Assembly (NCBI GenBank): GCA_031081715.1
Contig: JAVHMA010000001.1
Location: forward strand, 195,961 to 259,960
Length of the DNA stretch: 64,000 bases
From: Armatimonadota bacterium
Lineage (GTDB): Bacteria; Sysuimicrobiota; Sysuimicrobiia; Sysuimicrobiales; Humicultoraceae
Reading direction: 5' to 3'
The notes beneath the pieces are model-generated. The model did not search any database. It was given only the letters and a program-made list of their open reading frames with translations, and was not told the DNA's origin. Made by a program: the position numbers and the translations under genes. Shown here in pieces: positions 17,773-27,793 of this stretch. Positions within the stretch are counted from its first letter, which is position 1. Each line of letters begins with the position of its first letter.

Positions 17773-19458
17773 CTACGGGTCGCAGATCGCCCCGCGCGAT
17801 GCGGTGGACACCAGCCGGGCGTACTTGGCGAGCGCGCCCCGGGTGTAGCGCGGCGCGGGCGCCTGCCAGGCACGCCGTCGAGCCGCCACCGTCTCGACGG
17901 GCACCTGGAGGTCCAGCCGCCGGCCGGGAATGTCCAGGACGATCGCATCGCCCTCCTCGACCAGCGCCAGCGGGCCCCCCACGGCCGCCTCCGGCGAGAC
18001 GTGGCCGACCATCAGCCCGTGCGTGGCCCCCGAGAAGCGTCCGTCGGTGATGAGCATGACGCGCTCGCCCAACCCCCGGCCGACCAGCGCAGCCGTGACG
18101 CTCAGCATCTCGCGCATGCCCGGGCCGCCCTTGGGGCCTTCGTAGCGGATGACGACGACGTCACCGGCCTGGATGCGGCCCTTGATGATCGCCGCGAAGG
18201 CGTCTTCCTCGCGGTCGAAGACCCGGGCCGGGCCCTCGTGGTGGGCGATCTTGACGCCCGCCGTCTTGATGACCGCACCCTCGGGGGCCAGGTTTCCCCG
18301 TACGATCGCCAGCCCGCCCTCCGGGGAGAGGGGGGCGCTAACCGGGAGCACCACCGGCGGCGCGCTCGCCGGGGTCTGCGCCAGGTTCTCGGCCACGGTG
18401 CGGCCGGTGACCGTCAGGCAGTCGCCGTGCAGCAGCCCGGCGTGGAGCAGCGCTTTCATCACCACCGGGACGCCGCCGGCGCGATCGAGGTCGCTCATGA
18501 CGAACCGGCCGCCGGGCTTCATGTCCGCGATGCGCGGGGTCGTGCGGCCCAGCCGGTCGAAGTCGTCCAGCGACAGCTCGACGCCGGCCTCGTGCGCGAT
18601 CGCCAGCAGGTGGAGCACCGCGTTGGTGCTCCCGCCCATGGCCACCACCACGCGGATGGCGTTCTCGAACGCGCGCCGCGTCAGGATGTCCCGCGGGCGG
18701 ATGCCCTCCCGCAGCATGTGGAGCGCCGCGGCGCCGGTGCGGCGGTCAGCCTCGGCCCGCCGCGCATCGAGGGCCGGGATGGAGGCCACCCCGGGCACCG
18801 ACAAGCCGATCGCCTCGATCGCCGAGGACATCGTGTTGGCGGTGAACAGGCCGCCGCACGACCCGGCCCCCGGGCAGGCGCGGCGTTCGAGCGCCTCCAC
18901 CGCGTCCGCGGTGAGCTGACCCTGCGCGTGTCGCCCCACGGCCTCGTAGACGTCCTGCACCGTGACGTCGCGGCCCTCGAACTCGCCCGGCATGATGGTT
19001 CCGCCGTAGAGGAAGACCCCGGGCAGGTTCAGACGCGCGAGCGCCATCACCGACCCGGGCAGGCTCTTGTCGCACCCGGCGATCGCGACCACCGCGTCGA
19101 AACACTGGGCGTGGGCCATCAGCTCGATCGAATCGGCGATGACCTCGCGACTCACCAGCGAGGCCTTCATGCCCTCGTGGCCCATCGCGATGGCGTCGCT
19201 GACCGCGATCGTGCCGAACTCCTGCGGGGTGCCGCCGGCGGCGCGCACCCCCGCCTTGACCGCCTGGGCCTGGTCGTCGAGATTCAGGTTGCAGGGGGTG
19301 ACCTCGTTCCAGGTGCTCGCCACGCCGACCAGCGGCCGCCGGAGGTCGTCGTCCGAGAGCCCCGTGGCGCGGAGCATCGCGCGGTGCGGCGCGCGCTCGA
19401 TGCCCTCGGTGACCGTGCGGCTGCGGTGTTTCAAGTCGGCGTCGACGATTTTGGCCAT
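17773..19458 (-). CDS. ilvD: Dihydroxy-acid dehydratase
   Basis: IlvD dehydrates 2,3-dihydroxy-isovalerate and its methyl homologue in valine and isoleucine synthesis, using an iron-sulfur cluster. The 561-residue product has the full family length. Cluster-binding and active-site blocks are seen: [19 protein letters not shown] (Cys), [17 protein letters not shown] (Cys), [10 protein letters not shown] and the C-terminal [22 protein letters not shown]. The start is the ATG at 19458, six bases from GGGAGG; two in-frame upstream ATGs lack a spaced ribosome site. It stands alone, without other ilv genes nearby, and is divergent from mutS with extended -10 promoters for both in the 100-base gap. 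Confidence 0.96.
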   Translation of the reverse strand: MAKIVDADLKHRSRTVTEGIERAPHRAMLRATGLSDDDLRRPLVGVASTWNEVTPCNLNLDDQAQAVKAGVRAAGGTPQEFGTIAVSDAIAMGHEGMKASLVSREVIADSIELMAHAQCFDAVVAIAGCDKSLPGSVMALARLNLPGVFLYGGTIMPGEFEGRDVTVQDVYEAVGRHAQGQLTADAVEALERRACPGAGSCGGLFTANTMSSAIEAIGLSVPGVASIPALDARRAEADRRTGAAALHMLREGIRPRDILTRRAFENAIRVVVAMGGSTNAVLHLLAIAHEAGVELSLDDFDRLGRTTPRIADMKPGGRFVMSDLDRAGGVPVVMKALLHAGLLHGDCLTVTGRTVAENLAQTPASAPPVVLPVSAPLSPEGGLAIVRGNLAPEGAVIKTAGVKIAHHEGPARVFDREEDAFAAIIKGRIQAGDVVVIRYEGPKGGPGMREMLSVTAALVGRGLGERVMLITDGRFSGATHGLMVGHVSPEAAVGGPLALVEEGDAIVLDIPGRRLDLQVPVETVAARRRAWQAPAPRYTRGALAKYARLVSTASRGAICDP

Positions 19459-19498
19459 CGCCATCCTCCCGTTCTGCGCCCGCGGCGCAATCAGCGCC

Positions 19499-19507
19499 AT
19501 GATACCA
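19499..19507 (-). promoter_or_regulatory. Extended -10 promoter of ilvD
   Basis: On the - strand TGG is directly followed by TATCAT (19504 down to 19499). The start of transcription should be near 19492, leaving a 34-base leader that carries the GGGAGG site. I see no good -35 box, as is usual for extended -10 promoters. Confidence 0.5.
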
Positions 19508-19549
19508 GGAATCGTCCGCGCGGCGCAGGGGACGCCGGCCGGCGGCCTG

Positions 19550-19558
19550 TGCTAGCAT
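19550..19558 (+). promoter_or_regulatory. Extended -10 promoter of mutS, predicting a leaderless mRNA
   Basis: TGC is directly followed by TAGCAT at 19553-19558. Seven bases after the last -10 base is 19565, the first base of the mutS GTG start codon, so the transcript would have no leader. No Shine-Dalgarno is present before the GTG, which agrees. Confidence 0.5.
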
Positions 19559-19564
19559 GGAACC

Positions 19565-22210
19565 GTGGCCGGCGGCGGCGTGCTTACCCCCATGATGCGG
19601 CAGTACCAGGACCTCAAGGCTCGGCATCCCGGCGCGCTGCTGATGTTTCGCCTGGGCGACTTCTACGAGCTGTTCTTTGACGACGCCGTGACCGCCTCGC
19701 GCGAGCTGGAGATCGTACTCACCTCGCGCGAGATCGGCAAGGGCCGGCGCGTCCCCATGTGCGGGGTGCCGTACCACGCGCTGGACAGCTACCTGGCCCG
19801 GCTCGTGGACCGGGGCTACCGCGTCGCCATCTGCGACCAGGTCGAAGACCCGCGCCGCGCGCGGGGTCTGGTCCGCCGTGAGGTCACCCGCGTCGTGACG
19901 CCGGGCACCGTCATGGACGCCGCTGCGCTCGAGGCGCGCGAGCCCCGCTATCTGGCCGCGCTGGTCGAGGCCGGCGGCGCCTGGGGGCTGGCCGCGGCCG
20001 ATCTGACGACCGGCGACTTCCGGACGACGCAAATCGCCGGCGCGGAGGCGGATGCGCGCCTGGCGGAGGAGCTCGCGCGGTTCCGTCCGCGCGAGGTCGT
20101 GGTTCCCGACGGCGCCAGCGCGACCTGGCCACTTCCGGCGGGCGCCGCTCGCACCCCGATCGAGCCGTGGCGCTTCGAGGCGGCCTCCGCGCGCCGGGCT
20201 CTGATCGAGCACCTCCGCGTGGCCTCGCTCGAGGGGTTCGGGGTCGAAGACCTGCCGCTCGCGACCGCCGCGGCCGGCGCGCTGCTGCAGTACCTCCAGC
20301 AGACACAGCGCTCGACGCTGGCGCATGTGCGAGGGCTGCGCCTCTACGACACGGAGCACAGCCTGGGTCTGGACGAGACGACGCAGCGCAACCTGGAGCT
20401 CTTCCGCAACCGGCGCGACGGCACGACCGCGCACACGCTCCTGGGGGTCCTGGACCACACGCTGACCGCCATGGGCGGCCGTCTGCTGCGCGAGTGGATG
20501 CTGCGGCCCCTGGTGGATCCCCCGGCCATCCGGGCGCGGCTGGTGGCCGTAGAGGCTGCACTTGGCGACCGGGGCCGCCGGGTGGAGCTGCGCGGCGTCC
20601 TGCGGGGGGTCCCGGACCTGGCCCGTCTCGTGGGGCGCATCGGCCATGGCTCGGCCACCGCGCGCGACCTGGTCGCGCTACGCGCCGGGCTCGAGCGCCT
20701 GCCGAAACTGCGCGAGGGGCTCACGCGGCTGGCGGACCCGCGCTTCGCAGCGCTCGCCGGAGCGATCGATCCCCACGAGACCCTGGCCGCGCTGATCGGC
20801 CGCGCGGTCGTGGACGATCCGCCTGTCGGCCTCCGCGAGGGCGGGATGATCCGTGACGGCTACGATGCCACGCTGGACGCGATGCGCGCGGCGGCCGCAG
20901 ATGGCCGGGCCTGGATCGCCGGGCTCGAGGCCGCGGAGCGCGAGCGTACCGGCATCCGATCGCTGCGCGTCGGCTTCAACAAGGTCTTCGGATACTACAT
21001 CGAAGTCTCCAACCCCAACCGGCACCTGGTGCCGGCCAACTACATCCGCAAGCAGACGCTCGTGGGCGCGGAGCGGTACATCACGCCCGAGATGAAGGAG
21101 CGGGAGGCCGCGATCCTGGGCGCGGAAGAGCGCATGGCCGAGGTCGAGTACGAGCTTTTCGTCGCGCTGTGCGACCGCGTCGCGGCCTCCGCGCAGACGC
21201 TGCTCGCGACCGCGGCCGCGGTCGCCGAGGCGGACGTGATCCTGGCCCTCGCCGAGGCGGCGGAGCGTGGCGGCTACGTCCGGCCCGACGTGGTGGAGGA
21301 GCCGGTGCTGGAAATTCGGGCCGGCCGGCATCCTGTGGTCGAGCGCCTCCTGGAGGGCGAGCGGTTCGTGCCCAACGACCTGCGCCTGGACGTGGCCGAC
21401 CGGGCGCTGTTGATCGTGACCGGGCCGAACATGGCGGGCAAGAGCACCCTGCTGCGGCAGGCGGCGCTGATCCTCATCATGGCACAGATGGGTTCGTTCG
21501 TGCCGGCCGCGGTCGCGCGGGTCGGGGTGGCGGACCGGGTCTTCACGCGCGTCGGCGCGACCGATGACCTGGCCGGCGGCCGCAGCACGTTCCTGGTCGA
21601 GATGCAGGAGGTCGCGCGCATCCTGTCGGGCGCGACGCGCCGCAGCCTGGTGGTGCTCGACGAGGTGGGCCGCGGCACCAGCACCTACGACGGCATGAGC
21701 CTGGCCTGGGCGGTCGTGCACCATCTCCACGAGCACGTCGGGGCGCGCACGCTCTTCGCGACGCACTTTCACGAGCTGACCGAACTCGCCGGGCTGCTGC
21801 CGCGCGTGCACAACATCAGCATGCGCGTGCGGGAGGACGGGGAGACCATCGTCTTCCTCCACAGCGTGGCCGACGGCGGCGCCGACCGCTCCTACGGCCT
21901 TCACGTGGCCCGCCTGGCGGGCATCCCCGATGGGGTCATCGACGAGGCGCGCCGGATCCTCGCGCAGCTCGAAGCGGCCGCGGCCCGGCCGCGTGAGCCC
22001 GACGCACCTCCCGTGCCGTCGCGGGCGGGGCGCGCGCGGCAGTTGCCGCTGGCGCTCGAGCTGACCTCGCCGGTCGAGGAGGCGCTGTTGGCGCTGTCGC
22101 TCGAGTCCATGACGCCGCTGGAGGCGCTGCGGGCGCTGGCGGAGCTGCGGGACCGCGTCCGTACGGCACGCGAGTCCGCGCGGGCCCAGGACCGCCGGCG
22201 CGTGCAGTGA
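19565..22210 (+). CDS. mutS: DNA mismatch repair protein MutS
   Basis: MutS recognises mismatches and recruits MutL. The 881-residue product has the mismatch-binding motif FRLGDFYELFFDDA near the N-terminus (the conserved Phe-x-Glu appears as FYE, about residues 37-39), the connector and lever domains, the clamp, and the ABC-type ATPase with Walker A TGPNMAGKSTLLRQ (about 618), ATDDLAGGRSTFLVEM, Walker B SLVVLDEVGRGTSTYDG and the His block LFATHFHEL. The end has a short region (EEALLALSLESMTPLEALRAL) that resembles the MutS tetramerisation helix. The GTG start has no Shine-Dalgarno and coincides with a predicted +1. MutL starts 10 bases after the stop. Confidence 0.97.
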   Translation: MAGGGVLTPMMRQYQDLKARHPGALLMFRLGDFYELFFDDAVTASRELEIVLTSREIGKGRRVPMCGVPYHALDSYLARLVDRGYRVAICDQVEDPRRARGLVRREVTRVVTPGTVMDAAALEAREPRYLAALVEAGGAWGLAAADLTTGDFRTTQIAGAEADARLAEELARFRPREVVVPDGASATWPLPAGAARTPIEPWRFEAASARRALIEHLRVASLEGFGVEDLPLATAAAGALLQYLQQTQRSTLAHVRGLRLYDTEHSLGLDETTQRNLELFRNRRDGTTAHTLLGVLDHTLTAMGGRLLREWMLRPLVDPPAIRARLVAVEAALGDRGRRVELRGVLRGVPDLARLVGRIGHGSATARDLVALRAGLERLPKLREGLTRLADPRFAALAGAIDPHETLAALIGRAVVDDPPVGLREGGMIRDGYDATLDAMRAAAADGRAWIAGLEAAERERTGIRSLRVGFNKVFGYYIEVSNPNRHLVPANYIRKQTLVGAERYITPEMKEREAAILGAEERMAEVEYELFVALCDRVAASAQTLLATAAAVAEADVILALAEAAERGGYVRPDVVEEPVLEIRAGRHPVVERLLEGERFVPNDLRLDVADRALLIVTGPNMAGKSTLLRQAALILIMAQMGSFVPAAVARVGVADRVFTRVGATDDLAGGRSTFLVEMQEVARILSGATRRSLVVLDEVGRGTSTYDGMSLAWAVVHHLHEHVGARTLFATHFHELTELAGLLPRVHNISMRVREDGETIVFLHSVADGGADRSYGLHVARLAGIPDGVIDEARRILAQLEAAAARPREPDAPPVPSRAGRARQLPLALELTSPVEEALLALSLESMTPLEALRALAELRDRVRTARESARAQDRRRVQ

Positions 22211-22220
22211 CCGGCAGGCC

Positions 22221-23918
22221 GTGACGTCCATCCAGATCCTCGAGCCCTCGGTGGCCGAGCGTATCGCCGCCGGCGAGGTGGTCGAGCGTCCGGCCTCGGT
22301 GGTCAAGGAACTCGTCGAGAACAGCCTGGACGCCGGTGCCAGGGCGATCGCGATCGATATCGAGGGCGCGGGGCTCCGGCTGATCCGCGTCAGCGATGAC
22401 GGCGAGGGCATCGCGGCCGCTGAGGTTCCCCTTGCGTTTCAGCGCTTCGCGACGAGCAAGATCAGGCGGCTGGAGGATCTGGACGCGGTCGAGACGTTCG
22501 GGTTCAGGGGCGAGGCGCTCCCCAGCATCGCGGCCGTGGCGCGGGTCACGCTGACCACGCGGCCACCGGACGCCGACGTGGCGACCCGAATCGTGGTCAC
22601 GGGCGGCACCGTGGAGGGTCTGGCGCCGCATGGCGCGCCGGCGGGCACCTCGGTGGAGGTCGCGCGGCTGTTCTACAACACCCCCGCACGCCTGAAGTTT
22701 CTCAAATCACCGGCGCGCGAGCAGGCGCTCATCGCCGCCGCGGTGGAGCGCGCGGCTCTGGCCGCCCCGCGGGTGGCGTTCCGCTTCACCGTCGACGGGC
22801 GCCAGGTGGGGCTCTGGCCGCCGGCGGCGGCGACGGCCCGAGTGGCCGACCTGCTCGCCTCCGGCCGGCCGGGCGATCTCGTCGAGGCACGAGGGGCGTT
22901 GCCCGGCGGCAGGCTCACGGGCTGGCTGGCGCGTCCCGAGCGCGGCCGTCCCGCCCGCACCGGCCAGTACGTGTTCGTCAACCGACGGCCGGTCTCCAGC
23001 GCCGCGCTCCGACGCGCGGTGGAGCAAGGATACGCCCAGCTCCTACCCGTGGGGCGCTTCCCTGTGTTCGCCCTGTTCGTGGAGATCGACCCTGCGCTCG
23101 TGGACGTCAACGTCCACCCGCGCAAGCTCGAGGTCCGGTTCCGCGACGAGGGCGCGCTGTTCGGCGCGGTCGCGCGGACCGTGCGGGCGGCCCTGCTGTC
23201 GGTCGCCCTGGTCCCGTCAGCGGTGGTGCCGGCCTCGGTGCCCGCAGTCGCGGCGCGGCCCGTTGTCGAGCCGGCCCGGGCGGGAGGGGTTCCGGCGCTC
23301 GTGCTGGAGGCGCGGGAACCCGCAGCCGCCTATCCGGCTGCGGACCGGTTGCCGGCGCTGCGGCCGCTCGGCCAGCTCATGGCAACCTACGTCCTCGCCG
23401 AGGGCCCCGACGGGCTGTACCTGATCGACCAGCACGCTGCCCACGAGCGCGTCGTCTACGAGCGCCTGCTGGCCGCGCGCCAGCGCGGGGGGACCGCCAG
23501 CCAGATGCTTGCGGTGCCGCTCACGCTGGACCTGACGCCGGCGCAGATGAGCCTGGCCGTCGGTCATGCGGACGCGCTGCGCGCGCTGGGCTACGAGGCC
23601 GAGCCGTTCGGCGCCCGGACGCTGCTGTTGCGCGCGGTGCCGGCGGCCGCGGCGGGCCGCGAGCCGGACGCGCTGCTCCACCGCGCACTCGGGGCTCTCG
23701 GCGACGACGGGGAGGGCGCCGATCCATTCGAGCGCCTCGCCATCGCCACCGCATGCCACACCGCGATTCGCGCCGGGGACCGGCTCAGCGCCGAGGGCAT
23801 CGCCGCGCTGCTGGCCGACCTGGCCGCGACCGAAGATCCCTTCACCTGCTTCCACGGGCGCCCCACGGTCGTGCGTGTCGCCCGCGCGCAGCTCGAACGA
23901 TGGTTTCTCCGAGGGTAG
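22221..23918 (+). CDS. mutL: DNA mismatch repair protein MutL with endonuclease motif
   Basis: The 565-residue product has the GHKL ATPase blocks in order: VVKELVENSLDAGA (about 30-43), RVSDDGEGI (about 58), RFATSKI, TFGFRGEALPSIA and the FYNTPARLKFL strand. After a short Pro/Ala linker the C-terminal dimerisation domain contains DQHAAHERVVYE (about 403), which matches the metal-binding DQHA-x2-E-x4-E motif of nicking MutL enzymes. The accompanying ACHTAIRAGD and CFHGRPTVVR blocks are also present. It is therefore the strand-nicking type found in bacteria without MutH. Start GTG at 22221. Its end overlaps miaA by 19 bases. Confidence 0.96.
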   Translation: MTSIQILEPSVAERIAAGEVVERPASVVKELVENSLDAGARAIAIDIEGAGLRLIRVSDDGEGIAAAEVPLAFQRFATSKIRRLEDLDAVETFGFRGEALPSIAAVARVTLTTRPPDADVATRIVVTGGTVEGLAPHGAPAGTSVEVARLFYNTPARLKFLKSPAREQALIAAAVERAALAAPRVAFRFTVDGRQVGLWPPAAATARVADLLASGRPGDLVEARGALPGGRLTGWLARPERGRPARTGQYVFVNRRPVSSAALRRAVEQGYAQLLPVGRFPVFALFVEIDPALVDVNVHPRKLEVRFRDEGALFGAVARTVRAALLSVALVPSAVVPASVPAVAARPVVEPARAGGVPALVLEAREPAAAYPAADRLPALRPLGQLMATYVLAEGPDGLYLIDQHAAHERVVYERLLAARQRGGTASQMLAVPLTLDLTPAQMSLAVGHADALRALGYEAEPFGARTLLLRAVPAAAAGREPDALLHRALGALGDDGEGADPFERLAIATACHTAIRAGDRLSAEGIAALLADLAATEDPFTCFHGRPTVVRVARAQLERWFLRG

Positions 23919-24853
23919 GCCCCGGCCCACTCGCGGTCCTGTGCGGGCCCACGGCGACCGGCAAGAGCGCCATCGCGGTGCCGCTCGCCGAGCGCCTCGG
24001 CGCCGAGATCGTCGCCGCGGACTCGCGCACGGTGTACCGCGGTATGGACATCGGCACGGCGAAGCCTCCGCCGGCGCTGCGGGTGCGCGTGCCGCACCAC
24101 CTGATCGACGTCGCGGACCCCCGCGAGATCGTCACCGCCGCCGAGTTCCAGCGCCTGGCGCGCGCGGCCATCGATGGGATCCGCCGCCGCGGCCGCCTGC
24201 CCCTCATCGTGGGTGGCACCGGGTTCTATATTCGGGCGGTCACCGACGGCTGCGCGTTCCCGCCGGTGCCGCCCGACCGGGACCTGCGCGCGCGGCTGGA
24301 GGCCGAGGCACGGACGTACGGCCCGGTCGCGCTGCACGCGCGGCTGGCCGCGCTCGATCCGGCGAGCGCCGCCGCGATTCACCCACACAACGTCCGCCGC
24401 GTGGTCCGCGCGCTCGAGATCGCCCTGCACACCGGCGCGCCGCGGCCCCTGGTGGCGCCCGGGGACGGAGCGCCCGTGGTCATGGTCGGGCTCGTGATGG
24501 AACGCGCGGCGCTGTACCGACGCATCGCTGCGCGCGTGCACGCGCAGCTGGCGGCGGGCCTGGTGGACGAGACACGCCGGTTGCTCGCCGAGGGGGTGCC
24601 GCTCGACCGGCCGTCGATGCAGGGTCTGGGCTACAAGGAGATCGCGAGCTGGCTGCGCGGGGAGCGCGGCTACGACGAGGCGGTGCGCGTGCTTATCCGC
24701 AACACGCGCCAGTACGCGAAGCGTCAGCTCACCTGGTTCCGACGTGAGCCGCGCCTGCACTGGGTGGACGTCACCGGTGCCGCGACCGATGAGGTGGTCG
24801 CGCGCGTGCATGGTATCATGGACCGGGAACTCCGCGCGATGAAGGAGGCATGA
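23900..24853 (+). CDS. miaA: tRNA dimethylallyltransferase
   Basis: MiaA transfers a dimethylallyl group to A37 of tRNAs that read codons starting with U. The 317-residue product has the P-loop LCGPTATGKSAIAV (about 14-27), ADSRTVYRGMDIGTAKP, HHLIDVADP, LIVGGTGFYIRAV, and the C-terminal MQGLGYKEI and NTRQYAKRQLTWFR tRNA-binding blocks, all hallmark motifs. The ATG at 23900 lies inside the end of mutL (19-base overlap) and no closer start gives the P-loop, so this is the start. The order mutS-mutL-miaA is widespread in Gram-positive bacteria. Its stop overlaps the start region of dapL. Confidence 0.96.
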   Translation: MVSPRVGPGPLAVLCGPTATGKSAIAVPLAERLGAEIVAADSRTVYRGMDIGTAKPPPALRVRVPHHLIDVADPREIVTAAEFQRLARAAIDGIRRRGRLPLIVGGTGFYIRAVTDGCAFPPVPPDRDLRARLEAEARTYGPVALHARLAALDPASAAAIHPHNVRRVVRALEIALHTGAPRPLVAPGDGAPVVMVGLVMERAALYRRIAARVHAQLAAGLVDETRRLLAEGVPLDRPSMQGLGYKEIASWLRGERGYDEAVRVLIRNTRQYAKRQLTWFRREPRLHWVDVTGAATDEVVARVHGIMDRELRAMKEA

Positions 24854-26010
24854 TGCAGGCACAGCGACTCCGCAACATCGGGGCGTATCTCTTCGCGGAT
24901 CTGGACCGCAAGCAGGAGGAACTCCAGCGGCGCGGCGTCGACGTGATCAATCTGGGCGTGGGCGATCCCGACATCGCGACGCCAGCGCACATCGTTCGGG
25001 CGATGGAGGAGGGAGCCCGAGACCCGCAAACCCACCGCTACCCGCCCTACCGCGGCACGGCGGAGTTCCGGCGCGCGGCCGCGGCGTGGTTCGAGCGCCG
25101 GTTCGATGTCGCGCTCGACCCTGACCGCGAGGTGCTCGCTCTGATCGGCTCGAAGGAGGGGCTGGCGCACCTGCCCTGGGCGGTGCTGAACCCGGGCGAG
25201 GTCGCGCTCGTGCCCGATCCCGGCTATCCGGTCTACCGGTCGGCCACGATCATGGCGGAGGGCGAGCCGGTCGCCTTGCCCCTGCGAGCCGAGCACGGCT
25301 TCCTGCCCGACCTAAACGCGATTCCGCCCGAGACCCTGCGCCGCGCGCGCATCCTGTTCCTCAACTACCCCAACAACCCCACGGGTGCGGTCGCCGACCT
25401 CGGGTTCTTCGCGCGGGCCGTGGACTTCTGCCGCCGCCACGGCCTCCTGCTGGTTCACGACAACGCCTACTCCGAGATCGCCTACGACGGCTACCGGCCG
25501 CCGAGCGTACTTCAGGTGCCGGGCGCGCGGGAGGTCGCGATCGAACTTCACTCGTTGTCGAAGTCCTACAACATGACCGGCTGGCGCATCGGGTTCGCCG
25601 CGGGCAACGCCGAGGCCGTGGGCGCGTTGGGCACGCTCAAGACCAACGTGGACTCCGGGGTCTTCGTGGCGGTGCAGCGCGCGGGCGTGGCGGCGCTCAC
25701 CGGACCACAGGACGTGCTCGCACCGACGCTGGCGATCTATCAGGCCCGACGGGATCGGATGGTGGCGGCGTTGCGAGCCGTCGGCTGGAACCCGCCCGTG
25801 CCGAGGGCGACGCTGTACATCTGGATGCCGGTGCCCGACGGTACCACCTCTGCCGCGTTCTGTGCCGACGTGCTGGAGCGCACGGGCGTCGTGCTGACGC
25901 CCGGCACCGGGTACGGGCAGATGGGCGAGGGGTTTGTGCGCCTGTCGCTCACCACACCCGACGCGCGTATCGACGAGGCGATGGCGCGCATCCGGCGCGC
26001 GTACGGGTAG
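24853..26010 (+). CDS. dapL: LL-diaminopimelate aminotransferase
   Basis: DapL makes LL-diaminopimelate directly from tetrahydrodipicolinate and glutamate, bypassing the acylated intermediates of lysine and peptidoglycan synthesis. The 385-residue product carries the family blocks LGVGDPDIATPAHI, HRYPPYRGTAEFR, LALIGSKEGLAHLP, LVPDPGYPVYRSA, FLNYPNNPTGAV, HDNAYSEIAYDGY and LHSLSKSYNMTGWRIGF, in which Lys237 binds pyridoxal phosphate. AAGGAGG at 24842-24848 is followed by two in-frame ATGs (24850 and 24853); the second has the better spacing. Other class I aminotransferases share the fold, but the density of DapL-specific blocks favours this call. No other lysine genes are adjacent. Confidence 0.9.
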   Translation: MQAQRLRNIGAYLFADLDRKQEELQRRGVDVINLGVGDPDIATPAHIVRAMEEGARDPQTHRYPPYRGTAEFRRAAAAWFERRFDVALDPDREVLALIGSKEGLAHLPWAVLNPGEVALVPDPGYPVYRSATIMAEGEPVALPLRAEHGFLPDLNAIPPETLRRARILFLNYPNNPTGAVADLGFFARAVDFCRRHGLLLVHDNAYSEIAYDGYRPPSVLQVPGAREVAIELHSLSKSYNMTGWRIGFAAGNAEAVGALGTLKTNVDSGVFVAVQRAGVAALTGPQDVLAPTLAIYQARRDRMVAALRAVGWNPPVPRATLYIWMPVPDGTTSAAFCADVLERTGVVLTPGTGYGQMGEGFVRLSLTTPDARIDEAMARIRRAYG

Positions 26011-26020
26011 GGAGCCGGCC

Positions 26021-27793
26021 ATCGCGATCCTGCTCGGCGTCCCGCGCGGCCTCGACCCGACGCACCGCCAGATGCTGGAGGCGCTCGGCCGCCGGAAGGC
26101 GCCCCACAACCGGCTGGCCGGTCGCGACGTCGTGGAGATCCTCTGCCACCTGGCGCAGGCGCTTCGGCGCGAGGTGGGCGTCCTGCTCGATCGCCACGGC
26201 GCGGTGACCCACGTGCTCCTCAGCCGACGCTGGCAGGCCATAACCAACGAGCAGCGGTACCGCAGCCGCGCGGGCGGGTTGCGCTACGTCGAGGCGCACC
26301 CGCAGCCCGACGGCCGGCCGGACGACGGCGACCGTCGCGCGCTCGAGAGCCTGGACCTCGACCTGGTTCTCACCGCCGGCACGGACCGCGGCGCGCCGAC
26401 GGAGCTGTGGCTGCTCGGCCCGCCATCCTCGCGCGCAGATCCGGCGCCGGAGGTGGAGGGGCCGTATGCGCTCGCGGCGCTGGCCGACCTGGAGCTCGAG
26501 CCGCGCGTACGCCTGGCCGAGGCCGCGCGGCGCGGCGCCGGCGCGGTCGCCACGGGCGCTGGCGAGGCCGAGCGCGCCGTGCTGGTGGGGACCGACGGCG
26601 CGGACGGCGGGCCGTCGCTGGAGGAGCTGGCGCGCCTGGCGGAGACCGCGGGCGCGCGGCCGGTGGCGACGGTCATCCAGCGCCGGGCGCGGCCGCACCC
26701 GGCCAGTTACCTCGGGAAGGGCAAGGTGGAGGAGGTGCGCCGCGCGAGCGAGGCCGCTGCCGCCGACCTGGTGCTGATCGACGGCGAGCTCAGCCCGGTG
26801 CAGCAGCGCACGCTTGAGGGTGACCTCGGGGTGAAGGTGCTCGACCGCACGGCGCTCGTGCTGGACATCTTCGCCCAGCGGGCGCGCAGCCGCGAGGGCC
26901 GCCTGCAGGTCGAACTCGCGCAGATGAACTACCTGCTGCCGCGTCTGGCCGGCCGTGGCGTCTGGCTGTCGCGCCTGGGCGGCGGCATCGGTACGCGCGG
27001 CCCGGGCGAGACGAAACTCGAGGTGGATCGTCGCCGCATTCGCGCCCGCATCACCGAGCTCCAGCGCGCGATCGACGCGATCCAGCGACACCGCGGCCGG
27101 CAGCGGGGCCCGCGCAAGGCCACCGCGACCCCGCAGGTCGCGCTGGTCGGGTACACCAACGCCGGCAAGTCCACACTGCTCAACGCGCTCACCGGGGCCG
27201 GGGCGTTCGTGGAGGACCGCCTGTTCGCGACGCTCGACCCGACCGTGCGGCGTCTGGTCCTACCCAACCGCCGCGCGGTGGTGCTGGCTGACACGGTCGG
27301 CTTCATCCGGCGGCTGCCCACCGAGCTGATCGCGGCGTTTCGCGGTACGCTCGAGGAGGTCGTCCACGCCGACCTGCTGCTGCACGTCGTCGATGCAAGC
27401 CACCCGGACTGGGAGACCCAGGTGCGGGTCGTCCGCGAGGTGCTGGCCGACATCGGCGCGGCTGACCATCCGGAGGTGCTGGTCTTCAACAAGACCGACC
27501 GCCTGGCGGCCGCCGAGGTGACGCGGCTGCGCCAGGCGTACCCCGCAGCGGCGGTGATCTCGGCCGCGCGTGGCGACGGCCTGGAGGCGCTTGTGCACCT
27601 CGTGGCTCGTCGGCTGCCCGAGCCGTGGATCCGCGTGCGGGTGAAGGTACCCTACGCGGACGCGCGGCTGCGCGCGCGGTTGCACGAGGCCGGGCGTGTG
27701 CTCTCAGAGCGCTACGACGACGACGGGGTGTTCGTCGAAGCCGAGGTGCCGGGACCGCTGGCGGTAGAGTTGCGCGCGCGGCGGGCCGGCTAG
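26021..27793 (+). CDS. hflX: GTPase HflX
   Basis: HflX is a ribosome-binding GTPase that splits stalled 70S ribosomes. The long product (about 590 residues) has an N-terminal region with GVPRGLDPTHRQMLEALGRRK and LRREVGVLLDRHGAVTHVLL, the HflX domain with YLGKGKVEEVR, LIDGELSPVQQRTLE, VELAQMNYLLPRL and GGGIGTRGPGETKLE, then the G domain: G1 GYTNAGKSTLL (about 377), G3 DTVGFIRRLP and G4 FNKTD. The start is unclear: family similarity reaches back to codon ATC at 26021, with AGGGAG six bases before it, but no ATG/GTG/TTG is there. In-frame alternatives are GTG 25934 (inside dapL) and ATG 26072. It follows dapL by 10 bases and ends in a shared CTAG with lexA. Confidence 0.9.
   Translation: MAILLGVPRGLDPTHRQMLEALGRRKAPHNRLAGRDVVEILCHLAQALRREVGVLLDRHGAVTHVLLSRRWQAITNEQRYRSRAGGLRYVEAHPQPDGRPDDGDRRALESLDLDLVLTAGTDRGAPTELWLLGPPSSRADPAPEVEGPYALAALADLELEPRVRLAEAARRGAGAVATGAGEAERAVLVGTDGADGGPSLEELARLAETAGARPVATVIQRRARPHPASYLGKGKVEEVRRASEAAAADLVLIDGELSPVQQRTLEGDLGVKVLDRTALVLDIFAQRARSREGRLQVELAQMNYLLPRLAGRGVWLSRLGGGIGTRGPGETKLEVDRRRIRARITELQRAIDAIQRHRGRQRGPRKATATPQVALVGYTNAGKSTLLNALTGAGAFVEDRLFATLDPTVRRLVLPNRRAVVLADTVGFIRRLPTELIAAFRGTLEEVVHADLLLHVVDASHPDWETQVRVVREVLADIGAADHPEVLVFNKTDRLAAAEVTRLRQAYPAAAVISAARGDGLEALVHLVARRLPEPWIRVRVKVPYADARLRARLHEAGRVLSERYDDDGVFVEAEVPGPLAVELRARRAG

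Noticed and set aside
16993..19680. An 895-codon open frame on the + strand
   Set aside because: It is antisense to ilvD and the 150-residue gene and has no recognisable domain.
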